64,000 nucleotides of DNA from JAXLVB01 sp046329195 (lineage in GTDB: Bacteria; Bacteroidota; Bacteroidia; Cytophagales; Spirosomataceae). Shown piece by piece: positions 43,530 to 53,600 of this stretch. The stretch lies in NCBI GenBank assembly GCA_046329195.1, contig JAXLVB010000001.1, positions 372,001 to 436,000 on the forward strand. Direction: 5' to 3'. The notes below the pieces were generated by a model. It worked only from the letters and a program-made list of their open reading frames with translations. It was not told where the DNA came from and made no database searches. The position numbers and the translations under genes were made by a program. Within the stretch, counting starts at the first letter, position 1, and every line of letters starts with the position of its first letter.

Positions 43530-43580
43530 GTGTTTAAAAGTTTAAACGGTTAGTTGTTTGCAATCCATTCGTTATCAGGG

Positions 43581-43850
43581 TTATTGCTGTTTTTTAGAAG
43601 TATTAAATTGCATGAGCCAAGCCAATAACTCGTCCATGACGGTGGTACTGAGCGAATAAGTAACAAACTGTCCTTTTTTGACCGCAACCACCAGTTCGGC
43701 CTGTTTGAGCAAATCCAGATGATGCGAAATACTAGGCTTGGTCATCTCGAAGCGCTCGGCAATCTCGCCAGCAGTAAGATCGGCTGATTTGAGCATTTCG
43801 AGAATTTCTCGCCGAGTGGGGTCATTGAGGGCTTTAAAAAGGGTATTCAT
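43581..43850 (-). CDS. ArsR/SdpR-family transcriptional repressor (89 aa)
   Basis: Winged-helix protein: FKALNDPTRREILEMLKSAD, LTAGEIAERFEMTKPSISHH, LDLLKQAELVVAVKKGQFVT. There are no ArsR-type cysteines, so metal sensing is unlikely; the sequence fits the SdpR autorepressor subgroup. The ATG at 43850 is preferred over one four codons upstream. Two matching palindromes lie in its promoter region. First gene of the sdpR-sdpI-like operon. Confidence 0.9.
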   Translation of the reverse strand: MNTLFKALNDPTRREILEMLKSADLTAGEIAERFEMTKPSISHHLDLLKQAELVVAVKKGQFVTYSLSTTVMDELLAWLMQFNTSKKQQ

Positions 43851-43887
43851 TGATAGTAGCACTGGTTTCGAAGCGACTCATTAAATA

Positions 43888-43947
43888 ATTAGACAAATAT
43901 CTAATTACTTTTTGATTCATCGCATAGTATTTAGATAAATGTCTAAC
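43888..43947. promoter_or_regulatory. Two operator palindromes for the SdpR-like repressor
   Basis: 43888-43905 is ATTAGA-CAAATA-TCTAAT and 43931-43946 is TTAGA-TAAATG-TCTAA. In opposite orientation they share TTAGACA-TATCTAA, and their centres are 42 bp (four turns) apart. They lie 40-95 bp upstream of the repressor start, between it and a divergent gene, so both could be controlled. Confidence 0.65.
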
Positions 43948-44054
43948 TATTCGGGATGAGCGGTGGCTGGGAGTGAAGTTTGGAAATTCGATTGGAATCA
44001 GTAAAATTGTGAACTTTAGAGTTGCATTTATTGAATCACTATACCCCAATCTCA

Positions 44055-44771
44055 ATGACCTGTAAAAACTGTAACACCGAAGTAACCCAACATTACTGCC
44101 CTAACTGCGGGCAACCTGCTAAACTCAAAAGAATTGACGGGTATTACATTGTGCATGAAATAGAACATGTTTTGCATTTTGAAAAAGGGATTTTATACAC
44201 CATCCGAGAGCTATTGACCAAACCCGGTCAAAATGTTAGAGACTATATCTCCGAAAACAGAAGCAGATTAGTCAAGCCGATAATTTTTATTATCGTAACG
44301 TCGTTGATCTATTCGGTAGCCAGTCACTTGTTTCATATAGAAGACCACTATGTGAGCTACACGCAGTCAAAGCAGACAACCACGGTTTTTCTTTTTGGGT
44401 GGATTCAGGCGCACTATGGCTATTCCAATATTATGATGGGAGTATTTATTGCCTTTTGGGCAAAAGTGTTTTTCAAAAAGTATGAATACAATTTTTTTGA
44501 AATCCTCATCCTATTGTGCTTTGTCATGGGCATGGCCATGTTGTTTCTGGCCGTTTTTGCAGTGATTCAAGGCATTACCCATATTGATTTAATGCAAATA
44601 GCAAGTATGATTGGGCTTGTGTATTGTACGTGGGCAATTGGGCAGTTCTTTGACAAAAGGAAGATAGTAAATTACGTCAAAGCATTGGGGGCCTACCTGC
44701 TCGGAATGCTTACCTTTTTTCTGTTGGTAATCTTATTAGGTACTTTGGTGGATTTTTTGCTTGGACATTAA
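44055..44771 (+). CDS. DUF3667-like zinc-ribbon membrane protein (238 aa)
   Basis: The N-terminal zinc ribbon MTCKNCNTEVTQHYCPNCGQ (two C-x2-C pairs) is followed by HEIEHVLHFEKGILYTIREL and about five membrane helices. This is the layout of the DUF3667 proteins common in Bacteroidota; function unknown. The ATG at 44055 is chosen because the frame upstream opens only at a TTG and adds no family sequence. It is divergent from the SdpR-like gene. Confidence 0.8.
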   Translation: MTCKNCNTEVTQHYCPNCGQPAKLKRIDGYYIVHEIEHVLHFEKGILYTIRELLTKPGQNVRDYISENRSRLVKPIIFIIVTSLIYSVASHLFHIEDHYVSYTQSKQTTTVFLFGWIQAHYGYSNIMMGVFIAFWAKVFFKKYEYNFFEILILLCFVMGMAMLFLAVFAVIQGITHIDLMQIASMIGLVYCTWAIGQFFDKRKIVNYVKALGAYLLGMLTFFLLVILLGTLVDFLLGH

Positions 44772-44851
44772 TCAACGTGAACTGTGAAGTGGTGTGCTAA
44801 CTTTCAACACTATTAAGCATAAAATATCGTTAAAAGAAGCGGGTACAGATT

Positions 44852-46045
44852 ATGGTTTTAAAATTCCAAAAACATCTGTTATCTCCACTTCCTCATCGAA
44901 TGAGTGCTTTTAATGCAAAAACATCTTTTAAGGTACTTCTAATAGCTTTTTTCCTCTTTGGATTGGTTAATCAATGTGTGGCACAACAACCAGCAGAAAT
45001 AGCCAATGCCCTTATTGATAAAGTGCTGATGGGCGACACTGATACCAACGGAAACGCCTTATACAAGCAAATGGGTATTGAGTTCTCAAAAAGCACAAAG
45101 CCTCTCTATTTTGATTTACGAAAGGTGTTTATGGATTATCCGTACTATCGAAAATTCCCTGTATCTCGGTCTGTAATTTTCCGTAATAGATTAATAGCGC
45201 TGTTTGAATCCGGTTCTTTTCTCTGTTATTCTATTCCTGAATTGAAAAGAGATACGCTCTTTGAGCAGGTACTGAACACCAAGCCATTTCAATACCATTG
45301 GACCTTTGATGAGAAATTAGTAGGGCGCTCAGATAGTATCTATTATTATCTCAACAAGCATAACAAGTGGACAAAATTAGAGAGAGAAATTCCTCTTTGG
45401 AATCAACCCAAGATGTACGAAGATAAAAAATACATCGTTTTTGGCGAAAATCATGGCGAATGGGGCAGTACAACCTATTTCTATCACAAACGAACTCGTA
45501 AAGTTTATTTTACTGGAGCTGTGGCGTTGGGTTCGATAGTCAAGTATAAAAGGCACTATTACCTAAACTCTCGTACTACCAATTTTTGTTCTTTAGTAAC
45601 TATAAAAAAACCTAAGCGTCTTCCTACCACTACACTAAGCGAAATAGCAAAATGTCAAAGCGAAGGTATCAACTTAGGCAGTACGGCATATTCTGATGAA
45701 CCGAATCTCATTTTTCGTCATTGGGGAATGGATGGGCTGACTTATTTTTTATACAAAAAGCGGCCTTTGTTCATAATTAATGGTTTGGGTCGAAAGACCT
45801 TTTTGGGTGAAATAGGCAAGCAGTCTATTACCGTCGCAAGTGCTTTATTTGATGGCCATTTATCAGGTCAAACCCCTGTTACTTCTCAAGTAGGAGATAC
45901 TATTTGGGTGAGTTGGTGTAAAAAAATACCTTCACTAAATAAAGAAATAGGCGGTTTGATTATTCATAACGATACGTTAATTTACTTTGAATGGTATGAT
46001 TGGGTAAATGACCCCGACATCCAAAAACGTTTTTTCCGAAACTGA
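44852..46045 (+). CDS. Secreted hypothetical protein (397 aa)
   Basis: The N-terminus has a hydrophobic segment (VLLIAFFLFGLVNQCVAQ) near residue 30, so the ATG at 44900 (MSAFNAKTSFK) may be the true start and yields a normal signal peptide. The body is mixed alpha/beta with many aromatic residues (FGENHGEWGSTTYFYHKRTR, PNLIFRHWGMDGLTYFLY). I do not recognise a family. It stands between the DUF3667-like gene and the VF530-type gene on the same strand. Confidence 0.6.
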   Translation: MVLKFQKHLLSPLPHRMSAFNAKTSFKVLLIAFFLFGLVNQCVAQQPAEIANALIDKVLMGDTDTNGNALYKQMGIEFSKSTKPLYFDLRKVFMDYPYYRKFPVSRSVIFRNRLIALFESGSFLCYSIPELKRDTLFEQVLNTKPFQYHWTFDEKLVGRSDSIYYYLNKHNKWTKLEREIPLWNQPKMYEDKKYIVFGENHGEWGSTTYFYHKRTRKVYFTGAVALGSIVKYKRHYYLNSRTTNFCSLVTIKKPKRLPTTTLSEIAKCQSEGINLGSTAYSDEPNLIFRHWGMDGLTYFLYKKRPLFIINGLGRKTFLGEIGKQSITVASALFDGHLSGQTPVTSQVGDTIWVSWCKKIPSLNKEIGGLIIHNDTLIYFEWYDWVNDPDIQKRFFRN

Positions 46046-46065
46046 CCCCTCAACTCCTTGTTTCA

Positions 46066-46293
46066 ATGCCTACCTCCTCACAACCCAACAATCCTCTGCA
46101 TGGCGTAACCCTCGAAAAAATGCTGCAATATTTGGTAGCAACCTACGGATGGGAAGAAATGAGCGCCCAGATTGACATCCGATGCTTTAAGTACGACCCC
46201 AGCATCAAATCAAGCCTGGCTTTCTTGCGCAAAACGCCATGGGCTCGCCAAAAAGTAGAAAATATGTATCGGTGGAGCTTAGATGAACAATAA
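46066..46293 (+). CDS. VF530/DUF2132-family DNA-binding protein (75 aa)
   Basis: Short protein matching the VF530 family: NPLHGVTLEKMLQYLVATYG, WEEMSAQIDIRCFKYDPSIK, SSLAFLRKTPWARQKVENMY. Members are small helical proteins with reported DNA-binding structure and unknown biological role. ATG start at 46066. It ends just before a terminator shared with rpoC. Confidence 0.88.
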   Translation: MPTSSQPNNPLHGVTLEKMLQYLVATYGWEEMSAQIDIRCFKYDPSIKSSLAFLRKTPWARQKVENMYRWSLDEQ

Positions 46294-46296
46294 ACA

Positions 46297-46324
46297 AAAA
46301 ACCCCGTAGTGTCACGGGGTTTTT
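46297..46324. terminator. Bidirectional terminator between the VF530-type gene and rpoC
   Basis: AAAAACCCCGT (46297-46307) and ACGGGGTTTTT (46314-46324), perfect 11-bp stem with 6-nt loop and A/T tracts at both ends. It serves two convergent genes. Confidence 0.9.
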
Positions 46325-46347
46325 GCAGTAAAGTTATGTCTTAATTC

Positions 46348-49300
46348 TTAAGCCGAAAACTCACGCTTGCGGCGAACAAAACGTTCCTTGGTTTCGACGA
46401 TAGGCTCTACGTCATCTTTAGAGGTCACGATGAAGTTTTCGTAGCGGCGTACACCTGTTCCTGCTGGAATCAAGTGACCTACAATTACGTTTTCTTTCAA
46501 ACCTTCTAAGCCGTCTAATTTAGCTCGAACGGCTGCTTCGCTCAATACCTTGGTGGTTTCTTGGAACGATGCTGCCGAAATGAAGCTTTCAGTACCCAAC
46601 GAAGCCTGCGTAATACCTTGCAACATCGGTTGCGATACAGCTGGCATAGCGTCTCGTACTTGTGCTTGCTTGAGGTCCCGGCGCTTGAGACTTGAGTTTT
46701 CGTCACGAAGTTGACGTGAAGTAATGATTTGTCCCACTTTCAAGCGGTCTGAATCACCCGCATCAATCACCACTTTCTTGTCAAGAATATGGTCGTTTTC
46801 TTCTCTGAACGTCCACTTGTCAACAGATTGCCCTTCGAGGAAGTTAGTATCGCCAGGGTCCATGATGTCCACTTTTTGCATCATTTGACGAACGATTGAC
46901 TCGATGTGCTTATCGTTGATTTTTACCCCTTGCAAACGATACACTTCTTGGATTTCGTTCACTAAGTACTCCTGAACAGCAGTTGGTCCTTTAATCGAAA
47001 GGATGTCTGAAGGCGTAATAGCACCATCCGACAGCGGCATACCTGCCCGTACGAAGTCATTTTCTTGTACCAGAATCAATTTTGATAGAGGTACCATGTA
47101 TTTTTTCTCGGTAGTGCCATCTTTTGAACGGATGAATACCTCTCGATTACCACGCTTGATGCTACCGAAGCTAACCACCCCGTCAATCTCAGACACAACG
47201 GCTGGGTTAGATGGGTTACGAGCTTCAAACAATTCGGTTACACGGGGCAAACCACCTGTAATGTCACGAGTTTTACCAATTGAGCGAGGAATCTTGGCCA
47301 AAATCTGACCAGCTTTCACTTTGGTGCTAGGTTCTACTGCCAAGCGAGCACTTACTGGCAAGTTGTATGATTTTTCTTCGCTACTGCTGCTAATCACAAT
47401 AGACGGGTTCTTAGTTTTGTCACGGCTTTCGATGATTACCTTCTCTTTAAAGCCCGTTTGTTCGTCAAACTCTTCTTTGTAGGTAATACCTTCTTCGATG
47501 GCCTCGTATGAAACCGTTCCTTCTACTTCTGAAAGAATCAAGGCGTTGAATGGGTCCCAAGCACAAAGCTCTGTACCTTTCTTCACTTTCTGGCCATCTT
47601 TTACTCGCATTACAGCACCGTACGGTACGTTGTTTGAGATTAAGACTTGACCGTTTGTTTCGCTCACAATTTGAAGTTCGCCTGAGCGACCCATCACAAT
47701 CTCAATTTCGTTGCCTTCGGCATCGGTCGAATCAATCGTACGCATTTCTTCGTACTTCACGATACCGTCAAACTTTGCCTTCAAGTTAGCATCAAGGGCA
47801 ATGTTTTGGGCAGTACCACCCACGTGGAAGGTACGGAGTGTCAACTGAGTACCTGGTTCACCGATTGACTGTGAGGCAATTACACCGACGGCCTCGCCGT
47901 TTTCAACCATGCGACCAGAAGCAAGGTTACGGCCATAACATTTGGCACAGATACCGCTACGAGTTTCGCAAGTCAATGGCGAACGGATTTCGAGGGTTTC
48001 GATAGACGTTTCGTCAATACGAGCGGCAATTTCTTCGGTAATCTCCAAACCTGCTTTAATAATCAGCTCATTGGTTAGTGGGTCAAAGATGTCATGTACA
48101 GACACACGGCCCAGAATCCGCTCCGAAAGTGGCTCAACAATGTCTTCGTTGTCTTTCAAGGCTGACATTTGGATACCACGAAGCGTACCACAGTCAGGCT
48201 CAACCACGATTACGTCTTGGGCTACATCATGCAAACGACGTGTCAAGTAACCCGCATCGGCAGTTTTGAGAGCTGTATCGGCCAAACCTTTACGAGCACC
48301 GTGGGTAGAGATAAAGTACTCCAATACATCGAGACCTTCTTTGAAGTTCGACAAGATGGGGTTTTCGATGATTTCACCTACCGAACCTTGTAAGTTCTTT
48401 TGAGGTTTGGCCATCAAACCACGCATACCCCCCAACTGACGAATCTGCTCACGAGAACCACGGGCTCCTGAGTGCATCATCATATAGATGGAGTTGAAGC
48501 CTTGCTGGTCATTTTCTAATTGTTTTAGCAGGGTCTCGGTGATTTTTGAGTTCACACGAGTCCATGTATCAATCACCTGGTTGTAGCGTTCGTTGTCGGT
48601 AATAAGACCCATCAAATAGTTGTCTTGAATCACCGCTACTTCTTCTTTCGCTTTGGCAACCAGTTCTTTCTTCTCGTCTGGAATCTTCACGTCAGACAAC
48701 CCGATGGACAAGCCGCCACGGAAAGCCATCTGGAAGCCGAGTTCTTTGATGTCGTCCAAGAACTTAGCGGTACGAGACACGCCTGCTTCTTTGAAGATTT
48801 GACCAATGATTTGCTGAAGCTTTTTCTTGGTCAACAACTCGTTGATGTATCCTACGGTATCAGGCACGCATTGGTTAAACAACACACGACCCGCCACCGT
48901 GTCAATGAGTTTGATTTCTAAGACACCCTCTTCATTTTTTACTCGTGCACGCACTTTGATGTGTGCGTGTTTTGACAGGCGACCCTCGTTGATGGCAATG
49001 ATTACTTCTTCGGCACTATAAAACTTCATGCCTTCGCCAGCAATTGGGTATTCTGGCGTGCTCTTACGACCTTTGGTTACATAGTACAAGCCCAACACCA
49101 TGTCTTGCGATGGTACCGTGATAGGGGCGCCGTTGGCAGGGTTCAAGATGTTGTGCGAAGCCAACATCAAGAGCGATGCTTCCAAAACGGCCTCTTGCCC
49201 AAGCGGAACGTGAACGGCCATCTGGTCACCGTCAAAGTCGGCGTTGAATGCCGTACACACCAAGGGGTGAAGCTGAATGGCCTTACCTTCAATCAACTTA

Positions 49301-50658
49301 GGTTGGAAGGCCTGAATACCCAAGCGGTGGAGGGTTGGAGCACGGTTGAGGAGCACAGGGTGTCCTTTCAATACGTTTTCCAAAATATCCCATACCACAG
49401 GGTCTTTGCGGTCAACAATCTTCTTGGCCGATTTCACCGTTTTGACGATACCTCGCTCAATCAACTTGCGGATAATAAACGGCTTAAACAACTCTGCTGC
49501 CATGTCTTTGGGTAAGCCGCACTCGTGCAATTTGAGCTCTGGACCTACCACAATTACCGAACGGCCTGAGTAGTCAACACGCTTACCCAACAAGTTCTGA
49601 CGGAAACGACCTTGCTTTCCTTTCAGCATATCCGAAAGCGACTTCAAGGCACGGTTACCTTCTGAACGAACGGCGTTTACTTTACGAGAGTTGTCAAACA
49701 ACGAGTCAACGGCTTCTTGGAGCATCCGTTTTTCGTTGCGGAGAATCACCTCTGGTGCTTTGATTTCGATGAGGCGCTTCAAGCGGTTGTTCCGAATGAT
49801 TACCCGGCGGTACAAGTCGTTCAAGTCAGAAGTCGCAAAACGACCACCATCTAGCGGTACCAATGGGCGTAATTCTGGCGGAATGACGGGCACCATCCGA
49901 ATCACCATCCACTCGGGGCGGTTTTCGATACGGGTGTTGGCTTCCCGAAACGCCTCTACTACTTTCAGACGCTTCAAGGCTTCTTGCTTTCGCTGCTGCG
50001 AGGTATCGGTCGAAGCCATGTTGCGGAGGTCGTACGATAGCTCGTCAAGTTTGATGCGGCTCAATAGCATTTCGAGTGCATCGGCTCCCATTTTAGCGAT
50101 AAACTTGTTAGGGTCGGTGTCTGGGAGTAGCTGGTTTTCACGAGGCAGCTTATCCACGATGTCTAAGTACTCGTCTTCGGTTAAGAAGTCAAGTTGTGAC
50201 ACACCGTCTTCGGCCTTAATACCCGCCTGCACTACCACGTACCGTTCGTAGTAGATGATTTGATCAAGTTTTTTGGTAGAAAGACCTAACAAATAACCAA
50301 TTTTGTTAGGCAAACTACGGAAATACCAGATGTGAGCTACTGGTACCACCAACTCGATGTGGCCCATGCGTTCACGACGTACTTTTTTCTCGGTTACTTC
50401 TACACCACAGCGGTCGCAGATGATGCCTTTGTAACGAATGCGTTTGTATTTTCCACAGTGACATTCCCAGTCTTTGACCGGCCCAAAAATCCGCTCACAG
50501 AACAAACCGCCCATTTCGGGCTTGTAAGTACGGTAGTTGATAGTTTCGGGTTGGGTAACTTCGCCGTAAGAGCCTTCAAGGATTGACTCTGGTGAAGCCA
50601 AACTGATGGTAACGCTTTGGAAGTCACTGGTAAATTTTCTATTTTTTTTGAATGACAT
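46348..50658 (-). CDS. rpoC: DNA-directed RNA polymerase subunit beta' (1436 aa)
   Basis: Catalytic subunit with the Mg2+ motif NADFDGDQMAVH (near residue 475), an N-terminal zinc ribbon (CHCGKYKRIRYKGIICDRCG), a second zinc site (CETRSGICAKCYGRNL), LLNRAPTLHRLGIQAF and a trigger-loop region (IIASQSIGEPGTQLTLRTFH). The length is as in other Bacteroidota. It lies 35 bp downstream of rpoB, co-transcribed. Confidence 0.98.
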   Translation of the reverse strand: MSFKKNRKFTSDFQSVTISLASPESILEGSYGEVTQPETINYRTYKPEMGGLFCERIFGPVKDWECHCGKYKRIRYKGIICDRCGVEVTEKKVRRERMGHIELVVPVAHIWYFRSLPNKIGYLLGLSTKKLDQIIYYERYVVVQAGIKAEDGVSQLDFLTEDEYLDIVDKLPRENQLLPDTDPNKFIAKMGADALEMLLSRIKLDELSYDLRNMASTDTSQQRKQEALKRLKVVEAFREANTRIENRPEWMVIRMVPVIPPELRPLVPLDGGRFATSDLNDLYRRVIIRNNRLKRLIEIKAPEVILRNEKRMLQEAVDSLFDNSRKVNAVRSEGNRALKSLSDMLKGKQGRFRQNLLGKRVDYSGRSVIVVGPELKLHECGLPKDMAAELFKPFIIRKLIERGIVKTVKSAKKIVDRKDPVVWDILENVLKGHPVLLNRAPTLHRLGIQAFQPKLIEGKAIQLHPLVCTAFNADFDGDQMAVHVPLGQEAVLEASLLMLASHNILNPANGAPITVPSQDMVLGLYYVTKGRKSTPEYPIAGEGMKFYSAEEVIIAINEGRLSKHAHIKVRARVKNEEGVLEIKLIDTVAGRVLFNQCVPDTVGYINELLTKKKLQQIIGQIFKEAGVSRTAKFLDDIKELGFQMAFRGGLSIGLSDVKIPDEKKELVAKAKEEVAVIQDNYLMGLITDNERYNQVIDTWTRVNSKITETLLKQLENDQQGFNSIYMMMHSGARGSREQIRQLGGMRGLMAKPQKNLQGSVGEIIENPILSNFKEGLDVLEYFISTHGARKGLADTALKTADAGYLTRRLHDVAQDVIVVEPDCGTLRGIQMSALKDNEDIVEPLSERILGRVSVHDIFDPLTNELIIKAGLEITEEIAARIDETSIETLEIRSPLTCETRSGICAKCYGRNLASGRMVENGEAVGVIASQSIGEPGTQLTLRTFHVGGTAQNIALDANLKAKFDGIVKYEEMRTIDSTDAEGNEIEIVMGRSGELQIVSETNGQVLISNNVPYGAVMRVKDGQKVKKGTELCAWDPFNALILSEVEGTVSYEAIEEGITYKEEFDEQTGFKEKVIIESRDKTKNPSIVISSSSEEKSYNLPVSARLAVEPSTKVKAGQILAKIPRSIGKTRDITGGLPRVTELFEARNPSNPAVVSEIDGVVSFGSIKRGNREVFIRSKDGTTEKKYMVPLSKLILVQENDFVRAGMPLSDGAITPSDILSIKGPTAVQEYLVNEIQEVYRLQGVKINDKHIESIVRQMMQKVDIMDPGDTNFLEGQSVDKWTFREENDHILDKKVVIDAGDSDRLKVGQIITSRQLRDENSSLKRRDLKQAQVRDAMPAVSQPMLQGITQASLGTESFISAASFQETTKVLSEAAVRAKLDGLEGLKENVIVGHLIPAGTGVRRYENFIVTSKDDVEPIVETKERFVRRKREFSA

Positions 50659-50693
50659 TTTCGTGATGTTTTGAGTGAAAATGACTCATTTAT

Positions 50694-53600
50694 TTATTCT
50701 AAAGTAATCTCCAAGGCCAAGCCTCTCAATTCGTGAATCAATACGTTGAATGACTCTGGAATGTTTGGTTTTGGTAGGTTTTCGCCTTTTACGATGGCTT
50801 CGTACGCTTTGGCACGGCCTACCACGTCGTCTGACTTCACCGTGAGGATTTCTTGCAAGATATTAGCTGCACCGAAGGCTTCGAGCGCCCATACCTCCAT
50901 CTCACCAAAACGCTGACCACCAAACTGGGCTTTACCACCAAGCGGCTGCTGGGTAATGAGTGAGTAGGGGCCAATAGAACGAGCGTGCATTTTGTCATCT
51001 ACCAAGTGACCCAATTTGAGCATGTAAATGATACCTACCGTAACGGGTTGGTCAAATTGATGGCCAGTAAGACCATCGTACAGGTACGTACGACCAAACT
51101 TAGGCAGACCCGCTGTGGTGAGTTCGGTATCTACTTGGTCTTCGGTAGCTCCGTCAAAGATTGGCGTAGCGTACTTCTTACCTAGCTTTTGTCCAGCCCA
51201 AGCCAATACGGTTTCGTAAATCTGACCCAAGTTCATCCGTGAAGGTACCCCAAGTGGGTTCAACACGATGTCAACAGGGGTACCGTCTTGCAAGAATGGC
51301 ATGTCTTCTTCACGTACAATACGAGCCACAACCCCTTTGTTACCGTGACGACCCGCCATTTTATCCCCTACTTTGAGTTTACGTTTCTTAGCCACATATA
51401 CTTTAGCTAGTTTTACGATACCTGCTGGTAGTTCGTCGCCTACTTCGATGGCAAAGCGCTCCCGCTTAAACTGCCCGCCTACTTCGTTGCGGCGGTGGTT
51501 ATAGTTTTTCACGAGTTTCACCAACAGTTCGTTCGTGTGTGCATCTTCAGTCCAGCCCTCTAATACGAGGTCACCAAGTAAATTGGCTTCTTCTGGCACA
51601 GCATAGCCACCTTCGTCACGGTATGGGTTTTTGTCTGGGAACAAGTTAACTTCAATCAACTGGCGAGTAAACTTCACGCCTTTTGGAATTACTTCGTTGC
51701 CAAACTTATGCTTTACGCCATGGCTGGTGTGACCTTCGAGCAAGCTTACGGTTTTCTCAACCATCACCGCTTTGAGGTTGTTTAAGTCACGGCTATATAT
51801 TTTCATCAAGCCCTTCAACTGTTCTTTTGACTTTGAACGGTCATCTTTGTCAGGACGGCTAAACAGCTTGGTGTCAATGACTACGCCTTTGAGCGATGGA
51901 GGTGCCTTTTTAGAAGCATCTTTCACGTCGCCGGCTTTGTCACCAAAGATGGCACGAAGGAGTTTTTCTTCGGGGGTTGGGTCTGACTCTCCTTTTGGTG
52001 TAATTTTACCAATCAAGATGTCGCCTTCTTTCACCTCTGTACCTACTCGTACGATACCGTTTTCGTCAAGATTCTTTACGGTTTCTTCCGATACGTTCGG
52101 AATTTCAGCCGTTAATTCTTCTTCACCACGCTTGGTATCACGAACCTCCAACTCAAATTCTTCGATGTGGATAGAAGTAAAGATGTCATCCCGAACTACT
52201 TTCTCCGAAATCACAATCGCATCCTCAAAGTTGTATCCTTGCCAAGGCATGAACGCCACTTTGAGGTTACGGCCAAGAGCCAATTCGCCTTTTTCGGTAG
52301 CGTAGCCTTCGCACAGAATATCGCCTTTTACCAAACGTTGTCCTTTAAACACCATTGGTTTAAGGTTGATACAAGTATCTTGGTTGGTACGACGGAATTT
52401 GATGAGGCTGTACGTTTTGAGTTCGCTGTCGAAGCTAACGAGTTTTTGGTCGTGGCTGAGGTCGTAGCGAACTATAATTTTGGTAGCATCTACAAATTCT
52501 ACGATACCGTCTTCTTCTGCTGTATAGAGAGCCCGTGAGTCAACGGCCACACGTCCTTCTAAGCCAGTACCTACGATTGGAGCCTCAGGACGCAATAATG
52601 GCACGGCCTGACGTTGCATGTTTGAACCCATCAAGGCACGGTTAGCATCGTCGTGCTCCAAGAATGGAATCAGCGAAGCAGCTACCGATACAATCTGATT
52701 AGCGGCAATATCCATGTATTGTGCTTCTTCGGGCGCAATCATTGGGAAGTCACCTTCGTAACGAGCTTTGATTTTATCTACTTGGAACGAACCGTCGGTT
52801 TCGATAGCCGCATTAGCCTGAGCAATGTGGAAGCCATCTTCTTCTTCGGCCGTGAGGTAAACAACGTCTTGTTGTACTTTTCCGCTTTCAATAACTCGGT
52901 AGGGCGTTTCGATAAAGCCCATTGAGTTGACTTTGGCATAGACACAAAGCGACGAAATCAAACCGATGTTGGGTCCTTCAGGTGTTTCGATGGTACACAA
53001 ACGACCGTAGTGCGTGTAGTGAACGTCTCGAACCTCAAAACCTGCCCGCTCCCGTGAAAGACCACCCGGTCCTAAGGCCGACATACGGCGCTTGTGGGTG
53101 ATTTCGGCCAATGGGTTGGTTTGATCCATAAACTGGCTTAGCTGGTTGGTACCAAAGAACGAGTTAATTACCGACGAAAGGGTACGGGCATTAATCAAGT
53201 CAACGGGTTTGAAGTCTTCATTATCTCGAACGTTCATCCGTTCTTTGATGGTACGAGACATCCGAGCCAAGCCAACGCCAAATTGAGCATACAATTGCTC
53301 ACCTACCGTACGAACACGACGGTTAGAAAGGTGGTCAATATCATCCACAACGGCTTTAGAGTTGATAAGCCCAATGAGGTATTTCACAATGGCAACGATG
53401 TCTTGGGTGGTCAATACCCGTACGTCCATCGAAGTTTCCAATTGCAATTTCTTGTTTACTCGGTAGCGACCTACCTCGCCCAAATCGTAACGTTTGTCTG
53501 AGAAGAACAAGCTCTGAATAATATCACGGGCGGTTTGTTCGTCAGGCGCTTCGGTGTTACGAAGTTGGCGATAGATTTGTTCAACCGCCTCTTTTTCAGA

